In this document: one piece after another, positions 36,954-44,789 of the stretch
Position numbering within the stretch: position 1 is the stretch's first letter
Layout of the letters: each line of letters begins with the position of its first letter
Assembly: GCA_019637225.1 (NCBI GenBank)
Contig: JAHBWC010000034.1
Location: 1 to 64,000 of the forward strand
Reading direction: 5' to 3'
DNA length: 64,000 nt
Origin: Labilithrix sp.
GTDB taxonomy: Bacteria > Myxococcota_A > Polyangia > Polyangiales > Polyangiaceae
The notes under the pieces: model-generated
The model's database searches: none
What the model saw: the letters and a program-made list of their open reading frames with translations, nothing else
Told to the model about the DNA's origin: nothing
Translations under genes and position numbers: made by a program

Positions 36954-37598
36954 ATGAAGAGCAAGCTCCTCTCGCGCGCCACGCTTCGTCGTCCCTTCGT
37001 CGTCACCGTCACGGCCGTCGCCGCCGTGACCGCCACGGCCTGCGGAGGGACGCTCGCCGACGAGAGCTTGCAGCAGGATCCGGAGCTCTCGTCGACGGAG
37101 TGTCCGACCGAGATGCCGCGCACCGGCAGCTGTAGCCTCGCGGCCGGGACGACCTGCCGGTACGGCGACTGTGGAGGGGACTCGACGATGTTGGCGACGT
37201 GCGTCGCAGGCGGCTCGTGGGAGATCGTCACGATGTCGTGCAACCCGCCGCCGCCGCTCGACGCGTGCCCGGCGGAGGAGCCCGTCGCCGGCGAACCCTG
37301 CTACGTCGATCCGGCCGCGACGTGCGGCTACAAGGATTGCCTCGGCACGCCGAGCGTCACCGCGAAGTGCAAGGACTACGCGTGGCAGGTCGTCGAGATG
37401 TCGTGCAACCCGCCGCCGCCGCCGGTGGCGTGCCCTGAGAAGGCGCCCGTCGAGGGGACGCCGTGCAACATGAAGTCGACGGAGACGTGCGAATACGGCG
37501 ATTGCTACGGCGTCGCCACGACCACTGCAATCTGCAACGACCAGAAGACCTGGAACGTCGCCGAGGTCTCGTGCAACCCGCCGCCGCCCGAACCGTGA
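36954..37598 (+). CDS. Exported protein with three Cys-rich repeats
   Basis: A 214-residue protein with a signal peptide ending near ATACGG (probable lipoprotein). It contains three tandem repeats of about 48 residues, each with the pattern CP...P..G.PC......TC.Y.DC.G......C....W.V...SCNPPPP. Six Cys per repeat suggest a disulfide-rich domain; the Pro-rich tail of each unit works as a spacer. The fold is unfamiliar and the repeats are nearly regular. A surface adhesin-like or structural role is inference. Confidence 0.8.
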   Translation: MKSKLLSRATLRRPFVVTVTAVAAVTATACGGTLADESLQQDPELSSTECPTEMPRTGSCSLAAGTTCRYGDCGGDSTMLATCVAGGSWEIVTMSCNPPPPLDACPAEEPVAGEPCYVDPAATCGYKDCLGTPSVTAKCKDYAWQVVEMSCNPPPPPVACPEKAPVEGTPCNMKSTETCEYGDCYGVATTTAICNDQKTWNVAEVSCNPPPPEP

Positions 37599-37663
37599 CG
37601 CTCGTTCGCCCGGCGTGACATCTCCGGCAGGCGGAGCGACACTTTCTCGCGCGCTCGAATCGC

Positions 37664-38410
37664 ATGGCCACCGAACCTTCTCCCTCGAGCGACGTCGTAG
37701 CGCGGCCGCCGGCGTCGCAGCGCGTACGAGCCGAGTGGCTCCGGCGCGTCGAAGCCGAGTACCGCTCCGCCGTCGTCACCCAGGAGCTCACGCTCTGGCT
37801 GATGAAGGTCGGGGCCTCGCCCGACCTGATCCGCGCCGGGCTGCGGATCGCGAAGGACGAGATGACCCACGCCGATCTCTGCTTCCGCACCTACGTGGAG
37901 GCGGGCGGTGAGGCGGGGCCCGTCTTGCCGCGGGAGACGCTCGGCCTCCGTCGGCGAGACGGCGAGCCTCTCGAGCACGACGTCCTCCGCGTCTGCGTCG
38001 ACGCGTTCTGTCTCGGCGAGACGGTGGCCGTGCCGCTCTTCCAGCGGCTGCGCGAAGGGTGCATCGTGCCAGGGCCGCGCCGCGTTCTCGATCGGGTGCT
38101 CCGGGACGAGGTCCGTCACCGCGACTTCGGCTGGGCGCTCCTCGGCTGGCTCCTCGAGCTGCCGCTCGCGCCCGCGCTGAGGGAGCTCGTCGACCGCGAG
38201 CTGCCGCGCTACTTCGATCGGATGCGTCGCGCCTACGCGCCGATGCCCCCGAAGGAGAGCGACCCGTTCTCGCCGGACGATCGCGCGTGGGGGCTGATGG
38301 CCACCTCCGAGTACGCCGAGGTGCTCGAGCGCACGGTCGACAAGGATTGGGCGCGCCTCTTCGCCGAGCACGGCTTCGACGCGAAGAAGGCGTGGCACGC
38401 CGGGGTCTGA
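37664..38410 (+). CDS. Ferritin-like diiron protein
   Basis: A 248-residue helical protein with the four-helix diiron pattern: SAVVTQELTLWL (first Glu), KDEMTHADLCF (ExxH), CLGETVAVPLF (third Glu) and RDEVRHRDFGWA (ExxH). These fit the ferritin/AurF-like metal ligands. There is no signal peptide, so it is cytoplasmic. The substrate or partner is unknown; relatives include oxidases and oxygenases of the ferritin-like superfamily. It starts about 65 bp after the Cys-repeat gene. Confidence 0.85.
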   Translation: MATEPSPSSDVVARPPASQRVRAEWLRRVEAEYRSAVVTQELTLWLMKVGASPDLIRAGLRIAKDEMTHADLCFRTYVEAGGEAGPVLPRETLGLRRRDGEPLEHDVLRVCVDAFCLGETVAVPLFQRLREGCIVPGPRRVLDRVLRDEVRHRDFGWALLGWLLELPLAPALRELVDRELPRYFDRMRRAYAPMPPKESDPFSPDDRAWGLMATSEYAEVLERTVDKDWARLFAEHGFDAKKAWHAGV

Positions 38411-38547
38411 CCCGACGCTCGAGCGCGAAGCTCGAGGTCGCGCGTCGTCATGTATCGAGCGCCGCACGAGACGCTGCGACGCCTGCGCTCTGACTGCGAA
38501 GGACCTTCTCCGCTCTCACGCGGCCTGGAGCGTGACCGTCGCGAGCT

Positions 38548-39348
38548 TCAGGTGCACGGATCGTTCTGGTTCTCGAGGGTGTCGCGCTCCTCGAACGTCC
38601 CGTCCCGTCGCAGCCAGAGGACGACGTCCGTGCGCGAGCAACGCTCTTCGTGTCCGCGCGACGCGAGGAGGACCCAGCCGTCGGTCTCCTCCCGGATCCA
38701 TCCGGAGAGCTGCTGGCACTCGACTCGGTAGCCGGCGGCGTTCGCGTAGACGAGCGCCGTCGCAGGTGTGTCGACCGAAGGGAACAGCGCGCGGAGCTGG
38801 CTCGGGCTGGCGATCGCCCCGACCTCGTCGCCCTTCGTGTACGCGAGGAAGTAGCCGCGGACGGTTTGCTTTCGAGTGAACTTCCACATGAAGTCGCTCT
38901 CGTCGAACGGAGGCCGGAGCACCTCGCCGCCGCTCGACAGCTGCGCGAACGCCTCCTCACACGCCGGGCGATCGCTTGCGGTCGTGCACGGAGCTCCCGC
39001 GCGTTCCGGCTTCAGCTCGGGCCCGGCGGCGGCGTCGGTCGCTTCGACGACGGCGCGCTCCTCGAGGACATCGAGGCCCGCCGCGACGCGGAGTTGCTCG
39101 AGGACGATGGCCGCCGGGCGAGGCTCGTGCTGGATCGCGTCGACGGGGCACGTGAAGGGGGCGGACAGGGGGCCTCCGTGATCGAGCGTCTCGCCGGCCA
39201 CTTCGTCGCTGCCGCTCGGGCTCGGCTCCGTGTCGCCGCCGGACTCCGTGTCGCCGCCCGGAGCGCGGGATGTGCTCTCGCTGCATCCGACGACGACGAG
39301 CGAGGCGAACACGGCGCAGAGGGCGGACAGAGGGCGGGCGAGCAGCAT
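38548..39348 (-). CDS. Hypothetical lipoprotein
   Basis: A 266-residue lipoprotein; the ATG at 39348 is chosen because it gives a signal peptide with lipobox VVVGCS (an ATG 23 codons upstream is possible). An acidic Gly/Thr/Ser linker is followed by a mixed alpha/beta domain containing paired Cys (PFTCPVD, GAPCTTASDRPACEEAF, CQQLSGW, ERCSRTDVVLWL). Its ending QNDPCT gives a Cys near the C-terminus. No family is recognised. Confidence 0.7.
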   Translation of the reverse strand: MLLARPLSALCAVFASLVVVGCSESTSRAPGGDTESGGDTEPSPSGSDEVAGETLDHGGPLSAPFTCPVDAIQHEPRPAAIVLEQLRVAAGLDVLEERAVVEATDAAAGPELKPERAGAPCTTASDRPACEEAFAQLSSGGEVLRPPFDESDFMWKFTRKQTVRGYFLAYTKGDEVGAIASPSQLRALFPSVDTPATALVYANAAGYRVECQQLSGWIREETDGWVLLASRGHEERCSRTDVVLWLRRDGTFEERDTLENQNDPCT

Positions 39349-39537
39349 GGGTCGCCAACATGCATGCGCCGGACCTTCGCGGAAGTTCGCGAAAACACTG
39401 GGAAGTTGCTCCGTCATCGGCGCCCTGCGCGTGCCAACGTGTGCCTCGTCGGATCGGCTCACCCGCAACCGCAGCTCGAGCGCAGGCGCACCGGCTCGAT
39501 CCCGTTGCACGGGGACCTACCGTTGCCACGAACGGCG

Positions 39538-40020
39538 TCAGCGATGGACGAGCCGCGTCTTCGCCGCGACGGTCGCCGCATAGACGGCCTCGACGTGGCC
39601 CTCGGCGGTCGTCATCACGTGCTGCACGGCGGGCTCTCGACCGACGGGGCTCTTCATCGTCGCCATGCCGCCGAAGAGCGCGCCGATGAAACCGCAAAGG
39701 ACCACCGGCCAGCTCATGCGATGAGCGCCGCGTCGCGTCTTCGCCGTCGCGTCCTCGCGGCGCGCGCTCAAGGTCGAAGTGTTTCGACCCGCCACCGATC
39801 GCACGATCGCCTCGGCGCTCGGGAGCCTTCGCGCCGACGGCCCGACGACGAGCCGCTTCGCCGAAGAAGCGGCGGGCTTGCCGAGCAGGGCGTGGAGCGG
39901 AGGCAACACCGGCTCCGCGTCGAGCTCCACGTGCTCGCGAACGCGCGCCAGGCACGCGTCGATCAGGATCCGCGTGTCGCTCTGATCGGCATCGACGGGA
40001 ACAGCTCCAGACCAGGACAT
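39538..40020 (-). CDS. Small membrane-associated hypothetical protein
   Basis: A 160-residue protein from the ATG at 40020, preceded by GGAGGAGCGATC (good ribosome site); an in-frame ATG lies upstream. A charged N-terminal region (DQSDTRILIDACLARVREHV) is followed by a central basic part and one hydrophobic segment (MSWPVVLCGFIGALFGGMAT, about residue 105). It is probably anchored in the inner membrane. The family is not recognised. Confidence 0.6.
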   Translation of the reverse strand: MSWSGAVPVDADQSDTRILIDACLARVREHVELDAEPVLPPLHALLGKPAASSAKRLVVGPSARRLPSAEAIVRSVAGRNTSTLSARREDATAKTRRGAHRMSWPVVLCGFIGALFGGMATMKSPVGREPAVQHVMTTAEGHVEAVYAATVAAKTRLVHR

Positions 40021-40347
40021 GATCGCTCCTCCGCGAGCCATCTGCGAAGCACGCGACGTGCCGCAGGGGTCCGGCGCGGAAACGCCGGTTTCTTCGCGCG
40101 AGGCGCCCGAACGGCCCGAGGGCTGCTCGCCTCACGTGGTCCGAGCGTGTGCCTCGATCGACCCGCAGGGCGCTCCGATGGGCCACGCGCGACCCGAGGG
40201 GCACGCGCCACGGCCGAGGGGACGAGACCTCGTGCACCTTTTCAACGACGGCGGCTCACGCGGCGAGGCGTCGGCGGCGAGCGCCGCTTCGACGGCGGCA
40301 GCTCGCTCCACGACGCGACGGCGAGGCGACGGCGACACGACGGCGCG
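40021..40347. other. Intergenic stretch with no recognised gene
   Basis: A 327-bp GC-rich region between two minus-strand genes. Frames here encode Arg/Ala-rich runs without starts or homology. I see no repeat, hairpin or promoter worth naming apart from the ribosome site of the gene at 40020. Confidence 0.5.
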
Positions 40348-41331
40348 TCAGAGCCAGCCGTTCTCCTGGTACCAGCGCGCGGTGCGACGCACGCCCTCGG
40401 TGAACGAGACCTCGGGCGACCAGTTCAAGTCCGTCCGCGTCTTCGTGCTCTCGCACACCCAGTGGTGACTCAGCATCGTCACCTTCTCGCGTGTGAGCAT
40501 CACGGCCTTTCCGCGAACCTTGCCGTAGGCCTCGACGCCGAGCGACGCGAGGCGCAGCACGGGGAACGGGACGCCGAACCGGACCAGCGGCGCAGTGCCG
40601 AGCGCTTCGTGGAGGAGCTCCCCCATCGCGCGGGCCATCGGGAGCGGCTCGCCGTCGTCGACGAAGTAGACGCCGCCGCTCGGGATGTCCGCGTCGATCG
40701 CCTGGACGCACGCGCGCGCGCAGTCCGGTCCGTACGTGTAGCAACCGAGCATCGTGCCGTCGCCGATGACGGGGTACTGCCGCTTTTGCGCGGCGCGGAA
40801 GGCCTCGAGGATCTCGACGTCACGCGGGCCGTAGATCGCTGCGGGGCGGAGGACCACGACCGGGAGGTCGTCGCGGCGCGCGATGACCTCTTTCTCGGCG
40901 GCGAGCTTCGAGCGGCCGTAGGCGGTGACGGGCCGCTCCTGGTCGAGCGGAACCGGCTGCCCGTCGAGCGAGGGACCGCAGGCCTCGAGGCTCGACACGT
41001 GGACGAAGCGCTTCAGCTTCGGAGCGTGCGCGATGGCCGCATCGAGCAAGTTGACCGTTCCCTGAGTGTTGCACTCGAAGAACGCCGCCTCGCTCCGCGC
41101 CTTCACGAGGCCGGCGGAGTGGACGACCGCGTCGACGTCCTTCATCGCCCGGTCGACCGACGCGCGGTCTTCGACGCTGCCTTCGGCGAGCTCGACGTTC
41201 TCGAGGGTCGAGAGGAACTTGCGGTTCGAGCTCTTTCGAACCAGCGCAACGACGGTGTGACCGGCGGTCGAGAGCTGCTCGGCGACATGACTCCCGAGGA
41301 ACCCGGAGCCGCCCGTAACGAGGACCTTCAT
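40348..41331 (-). CDS. NAD(P)-dependent epimerase/3beta-HSD-like reductase (ceramide-reductase candidate)
   Basis: A 327-residue short-chain dehydrogenase of the extended/epimerase type. Rossmann motif VLVTGGSGFLGSHVAEQL at the start (ATG 41331), then VVHSAG, a VHVSSLEA segment and the catalytic YGRSK (Y-x-x-x-K), followed by VVVLRPAAIYGPRD. It lies downstream of, and co-directional with, a GNAT-like gene (194 bp between). In Caulobacter and other bacteria an NAD-dependent epimerase-like enzyme (CerR) and a GNAT-like ceramide synthase (bCerS) act together in ceramide synthesis. This pair has the same two components, so a ceramide reductase role is plausible but inferred. Alternative: any sugar or sterol epimerase. 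Confidence 0.85.
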   Translation of the reverse strand: MKVLVTGGSGFLGSHVAEQLSTAGHTVVALVRKSSNRKFLSTLENVELAEGSVEDRASVDRAMKDVDAVVHSAGLVKARSEAAFFECNTQGTVNLLDAAIAHAPKLKRFVHVSSLEACGPSLDGQPVPLDQERPVTAYGRSKLAAEKEVIARRDDLPVVVLRPAAIYGPRDVEILEAFRAAQKRQYPVIGDGTMLGCYTYGPDCARACVQAIDADIPSGGVYFVDDGEPLPMARAMGELLHEALGTAPLVRFGVPFPVLRLASLGVEAYGKVRGKAVMLTREKVTMLSHHWVCESTKTRTDLNWSPEVSFTEGVRRTARWYQENGWL

Positions 41332-41524
41332 CGCCGCTTCCATGCCAGATGGGACGGAGAGATCAAGCTTCGCGGCGATCGGAGGTCGTCCGCGGCCGCG
41401 AAGCCGCCGTGGCTCGGGCGGGCGCTGCCGCCCGATACCTGCACTACCGTGCATGTATCGAGATGGCGCGGACGCCGGCTCTCTCGCGTGACCGAGGGCG
41501 CCGCGTCCTTGCGGCGCGCGCCGC

Positions 41525-42655
41525 TCAGGAGAGGCTCTTCTCGTAGAGGCGATAGACCTTGTACTTCTTCGCGCCCATCATCCGGATGCCCGCGTTGACG
41601 GCGGCGTTGTCCTCGAGCGTCCAGCCGAGCTCACCCCAGGTGATGCCGGCGCGCTTCCCGCCGTCGTTCATCTCTCCGTAGAGGAAGAGGGAGAGGGCAG
41701 CGTACTTGCGCTGCACGCGGAACTTCTTCTTGATGCCGAGGATGAGAAGCCGAGCGCTCTTCGCGCCCTCGACCTTCAACCGATAGAGGAGCTTCGGCAG
41801 CCCGAACGGGAAGAGCTTGCCGCGCATGTCGGTGATGAGCTCGTTCACGTTCGGCAGCGCGATCGCGACCGCCGCCGGCTCGCCGTCGATCAGGACGAGC
41901 GTCGTGACCTCGGGGACGAGGAAAAGCTTGAGGTCGGCGACCATCTTGTCCGCCTCGCGCTTGGTCATGGGGACGAAGCCCCAGTTCTCTCCCCACGCGT
42001 CGTTGAAGATCTCGAGCGTCATCTTGACGTCGCGGTCGATGTCCTTCTTCGACAGCGGGCGGATCGTCACCTCGGGCATCGCGCGGATGTCTTGCTGCGC
42101 CTTCTTCACGCGCGCGGTCGGCTCGCCGACCTCGTAGCGCCAGCCGAAGACGTCCTTCGTCTTCGTGTAGCCGGCCTTCTCGATCAGGCCGCCCTGGTAG
42201 GCCCGGTGGTGCGGGTTCAGAAGGACGGGAGGCGCGTCGAAGCCCTCCACGAGGCAACCCATCTCCTCGTTGATGCTGAGCGAGAAGGGACCGCGGGCCG
42301 TCTTCATCCCCCGCGCCTTCAGCCACCCCTCTGCTCGGAGGAGGAGCTCGCGCGCGACGTCCGCGTCATCGACGGTGTCGAGGAAGCCGAAGAAGCCCGC
42401 GTCGTCCTTGTGACGCGCGAGGTGCTCGCGATCGATCTGGGCGGTCACCCGACCGACGCACTTCCCGTTCCGGTGCGCCGTGAACACGACGCCGTCGGCG
42501 TGGTCGAAGAACGGGTTCTTCTTCGGGTTCAGCCGATCCTTGAGGTCCATGTCCAGAGGACGGATGTAGCGAGGGTCGTCCTTGTAGATGTCGTCGACGA
42601 CGTCGAGGAAGTCCCGGAGCTCTCCCCCCATGGGGGTCTGGCGGATCTCGAGCAT
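41525..42655 (-). CDS. YghO-type GNAT-like protein (bacterial ceramide synthase candidate)
   Basis: A 376-residue protein with GNAT-like signatures: FFDHADGVVFTAHRNGKCVGRVTAQIDREH, LNPHHRAYQGGLIEKAGYTKTKDVFGWRYE and FNDAWGENWGFVPMTKREAD, then a second half ending KKYKVYRLYE. This architecture matches the YghO family, to which the bacterial ceramide synthase (acyl-CoA:sphinganine N-acyltransferase type) is assigned. Together with the reductase downstream it suggests a partial ceramide pathway. A serine palmitoyltransferase is not certain in the window; the BioF-like enzyme at 44782 is of the same superfamily. Function is inferred from family and context. Confidence 0.85.
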   Translation of the reverse strand: MLEIRQTPMGGELRDFLDVVDDIYKDDPRYIRPLDMDLKDRLNPKKNPFFDHADGVVFTAHRNGKCVGRVTAQIDREHLARHKDDAGFFGFLDTVDDADVARELLLRAEGWLKARGMKTARGPFSLSINEEMGCLVEGFDAPPVLLNPHHRAYQGGLIEKAGYTKTKDVFGWRYEVGEPTARVKKAQQDIRAMPEVTIRPLSKKDIDRDVKMTLEIFNDAWGENWGFVPMTKREADKMVADLKLFLVPEVTTLVLIDGEPAAVAIALPNVNELITDMRGKLFPFGLPKLLYRLKVEGAKSARLLILGIKKKFRVQRKYAALSLFLYGEMNDGGKRAGITWGELGWTLEDNAAVNAGIRMMGAKKYKVYRLYEKSLS

Positions 42656-42912
42656 GGGCGGCTTTTCGCATCGGCCCCCGCGCCCGTCAACTCGACCCCC
42701 GAGGCGGGGCCGCGCGGGCGTGGGGGCGATCGGCCCGCGGGCGCCAGGCGGCCGCCCGACCGGCCGCGAAAACGCGTGCGGGAGGGGTGGTCGCCCGGGC
42801 GACTCGGCAGGAACTTGGCGACGGGACGCGGCGTTCGTTACGCTTCTCTCCGACGGTGCCAGCGCTCGCAGACGGGCGCCCGCCTCGTCCGCATCACCGC
42901 GGAGGAAGGTCC

Positions 42913-43659
42913 ATGAATCGGCTCTTTGGTCAGGCTGTTGCGGTCGTAGTCCTGGGCGTGGTGGCGACGGCGTTCACCCCCGCCTGCGCGGAGAACGACC
43001 AGTCGATCTTCATCCGGAACGTGCTCGCGCCAGCGCAGAACCGGCAGAACGGTCAGTGCGTCTACACGGCCGACACGACGCAGGTATTCCAGTCCGAGGG
43101 CCTGCTCGACGTCGGGATCGCCGACACCTACGTCGCCACGCTCCTCGTCGGCAACCAGCTCATCGCGCGCGGCAACACGCAGAGCGTGCGCGCGGAGTCG
43201 AACCGCGCCCGCCTCAACGGCGCCGTGGTCCGGATCACGGACCCCGGCGGCGGCGTGATCAGCGAGTTCACCGCGCTCGGGTCGGGCTTCGTCGATCCGG
43301 CCCAGAACAACCTGCCGTCGTACAGCCCGTTCTTCGTCACGGCGCTCGACCCGGCGAGCATCCAGAGGATCGCTCAGGACGTCCCGGTCGGTCAGAGCCG
43401 TCTCCTCGTCGCCAACATCAAGGTCTTCGGGCAGACCCTCGGCGGCGTGGACCTCGAGAGTGGCGAGTTCCAGTACCCGATCCGCGTCTGCAACGGCTGC
43501 CTCGTCTCCTTCGCGACGGGCGACGATCCGGCGACGCCCGCGATCGACTGCACCCTCCCCCTCCCTGACAACGCGCAGGGCCAGCCGTGCGTTGCCGGCC
43601 AGGACGAGACCACGCCTTGCCAACTCTGCCGCGGTCGTCCGGTCTGCGACTCGCGCTGA
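42913..43659 (+). CDS. Hypothetical lipoprotein
   Basis: A 248-residue exported protein with strong ribosome site GGAGGAAGG and ATG at 42913. The signal peptide ends at TPACAEND, so it is probably a lipoprotein. The mature part is beta-rich with VLAPAQNRQNGQCVYTA, TYVATLLVGNQLIARG and ESNRARLNGAVVRITDPG, and Cys pairs at both ends (RVCNGCLV, PCQLCRGRPVC). No family recognised. It is followed by a strong terminator (43679-43712). Confidence 0.78.
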   Translation: MNRLFGQAVAVVVLGVVATAFTPACAENDQSIFIRNVLAPAQNRQNGQCVYTADTTQVFQSEGLLDVGIADTYVATLLVGNQLIARGNTQSVRAESNRARLNGAVVRITDPGGGVISEFTALGSGFVDPAQNNLPSYSPFFVTALDPASIQRIAQDVPVGQSRLLVANIKVFGQTLGGVDLESGEFQYPIRVCNGCLVSFATGDDPATPAIDCTLPLPDNAQGQPCVAGQDETTPCQLCRGRPVCDSR

Positions 43660-43678
43660 GTCACGCCGCTCGCGCACG

Positions 43679-43712
43679 AAACGGCGCCCCTCGTCCCGAG
43701 GCGGCGCCGTTT
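43679..43712 (+). terminator. Strong terminator-like hairpin
   Basis: Ten-base perfect stem AAACGGCGCC/GGCGCCGTTT (43679-43688 with 43703-43712) extended inside by CCTC/GAGG. It ends in TTT on the plus strand, 20 bp after the stop codon. It is a good intrinsic terminator for the lipoprotein gene and could also work in reverse (AAA on the other side). Confidence 0.75.
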
Positions 43713-43785
43713 CCCGTTCCGGGGCCTCGGACGGCGCGTTCGGCGCCCGTGACGTCGCCGCGCGATCCATGCGAAAACGGGATCG

Positions 43786-44343
43786 ATGGGTCGCGCGACG
43801 CGCTTCGCCGCCACGGCGGCCGGACTGGTGACGCTCCTCGCGGCGCGCGCCGACGCCACGCCGCAGGCGAGCGCCGGGATGACGACCGGAGCCGCGCTGA
43901 CCGACATGCGCGCGGAGAACGGGCCTCGGCTCGCGTACCACCTCGGCGGGCGCTTCGACGTGCTGCTCCTGCGCGACCGCGCCGGAACGATGGCGCTCGG
44001 CCCCTACCTCGACGTCGCGACCGCCGCGTTCGACACGTTCGAGACCGGCGGCGGCCTCGAGTGGCTCGTCCCGACGGGCGACTCGGCGCTGATCCTCTCC
44101 GCGGGTGCGTTCGCACGGACGAGCCGGTTCGGCTGGGAGCCGGGCGCGACGGGGACGATCTTCTGGGGCTCGCGGAGCTTCAACTACCACTCGACCTACT
44201 CGCTCGGACTCGGCCTCTTCCTCCAGGGCCGGTACGGGCTCGCGGGCGACGGGCGGCAAGCCGACGCGATCGCGGGCGTTCAGATCGATCTGCAGTACCT
44301 GGCCCTCCCTTTCCTGTTCGCCTACGAGGCGATCGCGCGCTGA
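43786..44343 (+). CDS. Exported beta-rich hypothetical protein
   Basis: A 185-residue protein with a signal peptide (MGRATRFAATAAGLV...ADATPQA). The mature part has alternating strands with aromatic ends (GPYLDVATAAFDTFETGGGL, RSFNYHSTYSLGLGLFLQGR, DLQYLALPFLFAYEAIAR). This suggests a small outer-membrane barrel of about eight strands. No family recognised. It stands between the terminator and zapA. Confidence 0.7.
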   Translation: MGRATRFAATAAGLVTLLAARADATPQASAGMTTGAALTDMRAENGPRLAYHLGGRFDVLLLRDRAGTMALGPYLDVATAAFDTFETGGGLEWLVPTGDSALILSAGAFARTSRFGWEPGATGTIFWGSRSFNYHSTYSLGLGLFLQGRYGLAGDGRQADAIAGVQIDLQYLALPFLFAYEAIAR

Positions 44344-44426
44344 GCAGCGCCGGAGCGGTCGGCGCTCCTGCCCGGTTCGCCGGGTGCGGCCGGGCTCGAG
44401 GCGTCCAGCTGTGTTAGCTTCGCGCG

Positions 44427-44723
44427 ATGGATGGACGCGCCGTGAGCCTCCGCATCGCCGGGCAGAGCTACAAGGTCGTCAGCACCGCCAGCGAGGAAGA
44501 GCTCCAGCGGCTGGCCGACACGGTGACGGCCAAGGTCGAGGAGCTCACGCCGCTCGGAAAGTCCGCCGCGCCGCAGGCCGTGATCCTCGCGGCGATGGCG
44601 CTCGCGCACGAGCTCGAGGAAGAACGCTCCCGTCGACTCTCCGTCGAGCGCCGCGCTAAAGAGATGCTCCGGCGCGTGCTCGGTCGAATCGACGACGCGC
44701 TCGACTGTTCATCGGAACAGTGA
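44427..44723 (+). CDS. zapA: Cell-division protein ZapA
   Basis: A 98-residue ZapA: an N-terminal beta segment (VSLRIAGQSYKVVSTAS) followed by EEELQRLADTVTAKVEEL and a long Glu/Arg-rich coiled coil (ILAAMALAHELEEERSRRLS). ZapA binds FtsZ and promotes Z-ring bundling at midcell. Length and layout are normal for the family. Downstream, a GC hairpin separates it from bioF. Confidence 0.92.
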   Translation: MDGRAVSLRIAGQSYKVVSTASEEELQRLADTVTAKVEELTPLGKSAAPQAVILAAMALAHELEEERSRRLSVERRAKEMLRRVLGRIDDALDCSSEQ

Positions 44724-44740
44724 ACGCGCGCTCCGCGGTC

Positions 44741-44757
44741 TCGCGCCGGCGGCGCGA
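44741..44757 (+). terminator. GC hairpin between zapA and bioF
   Basis: Seven-base perfect stem (44741-44747 with 44751-44757) around GGC, with no T tract. A second small stem (CTGTTC/GAACAG, 44705-44720) lies at the zapA stop. Either may end the zapA transcript. Confidence 0.4.
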
Positions 44758-44773
44758 CGCCTCGCTCAAGGAG

Positions 44774-44789
44774 TGTTTCACGTGACACA
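44774..44789. promoter_or_regulatory. parS-like palindrome at the bioF start
   Basis: TGTTTCACGTGACACA differs from the parS consensus (TGTTnCACGTGAAACA) at one position. The core CACGTG contains the bioF start codon. parS is the ParB/Spo0J centromere site and normally clusters near the chromosome origin; dnaN-recF-gyrB is 12-17 kb away. The alternative is an operator of the biotin operon. Confidence 0.5.

Noticed and set aside
34739..37243. 834-residue minus-strand frame
   Set aside because: Arg/Ser/Gly-biased translation with no domain; three plausible plus-strand genes with signal peptides and ribosome sites fill the region.
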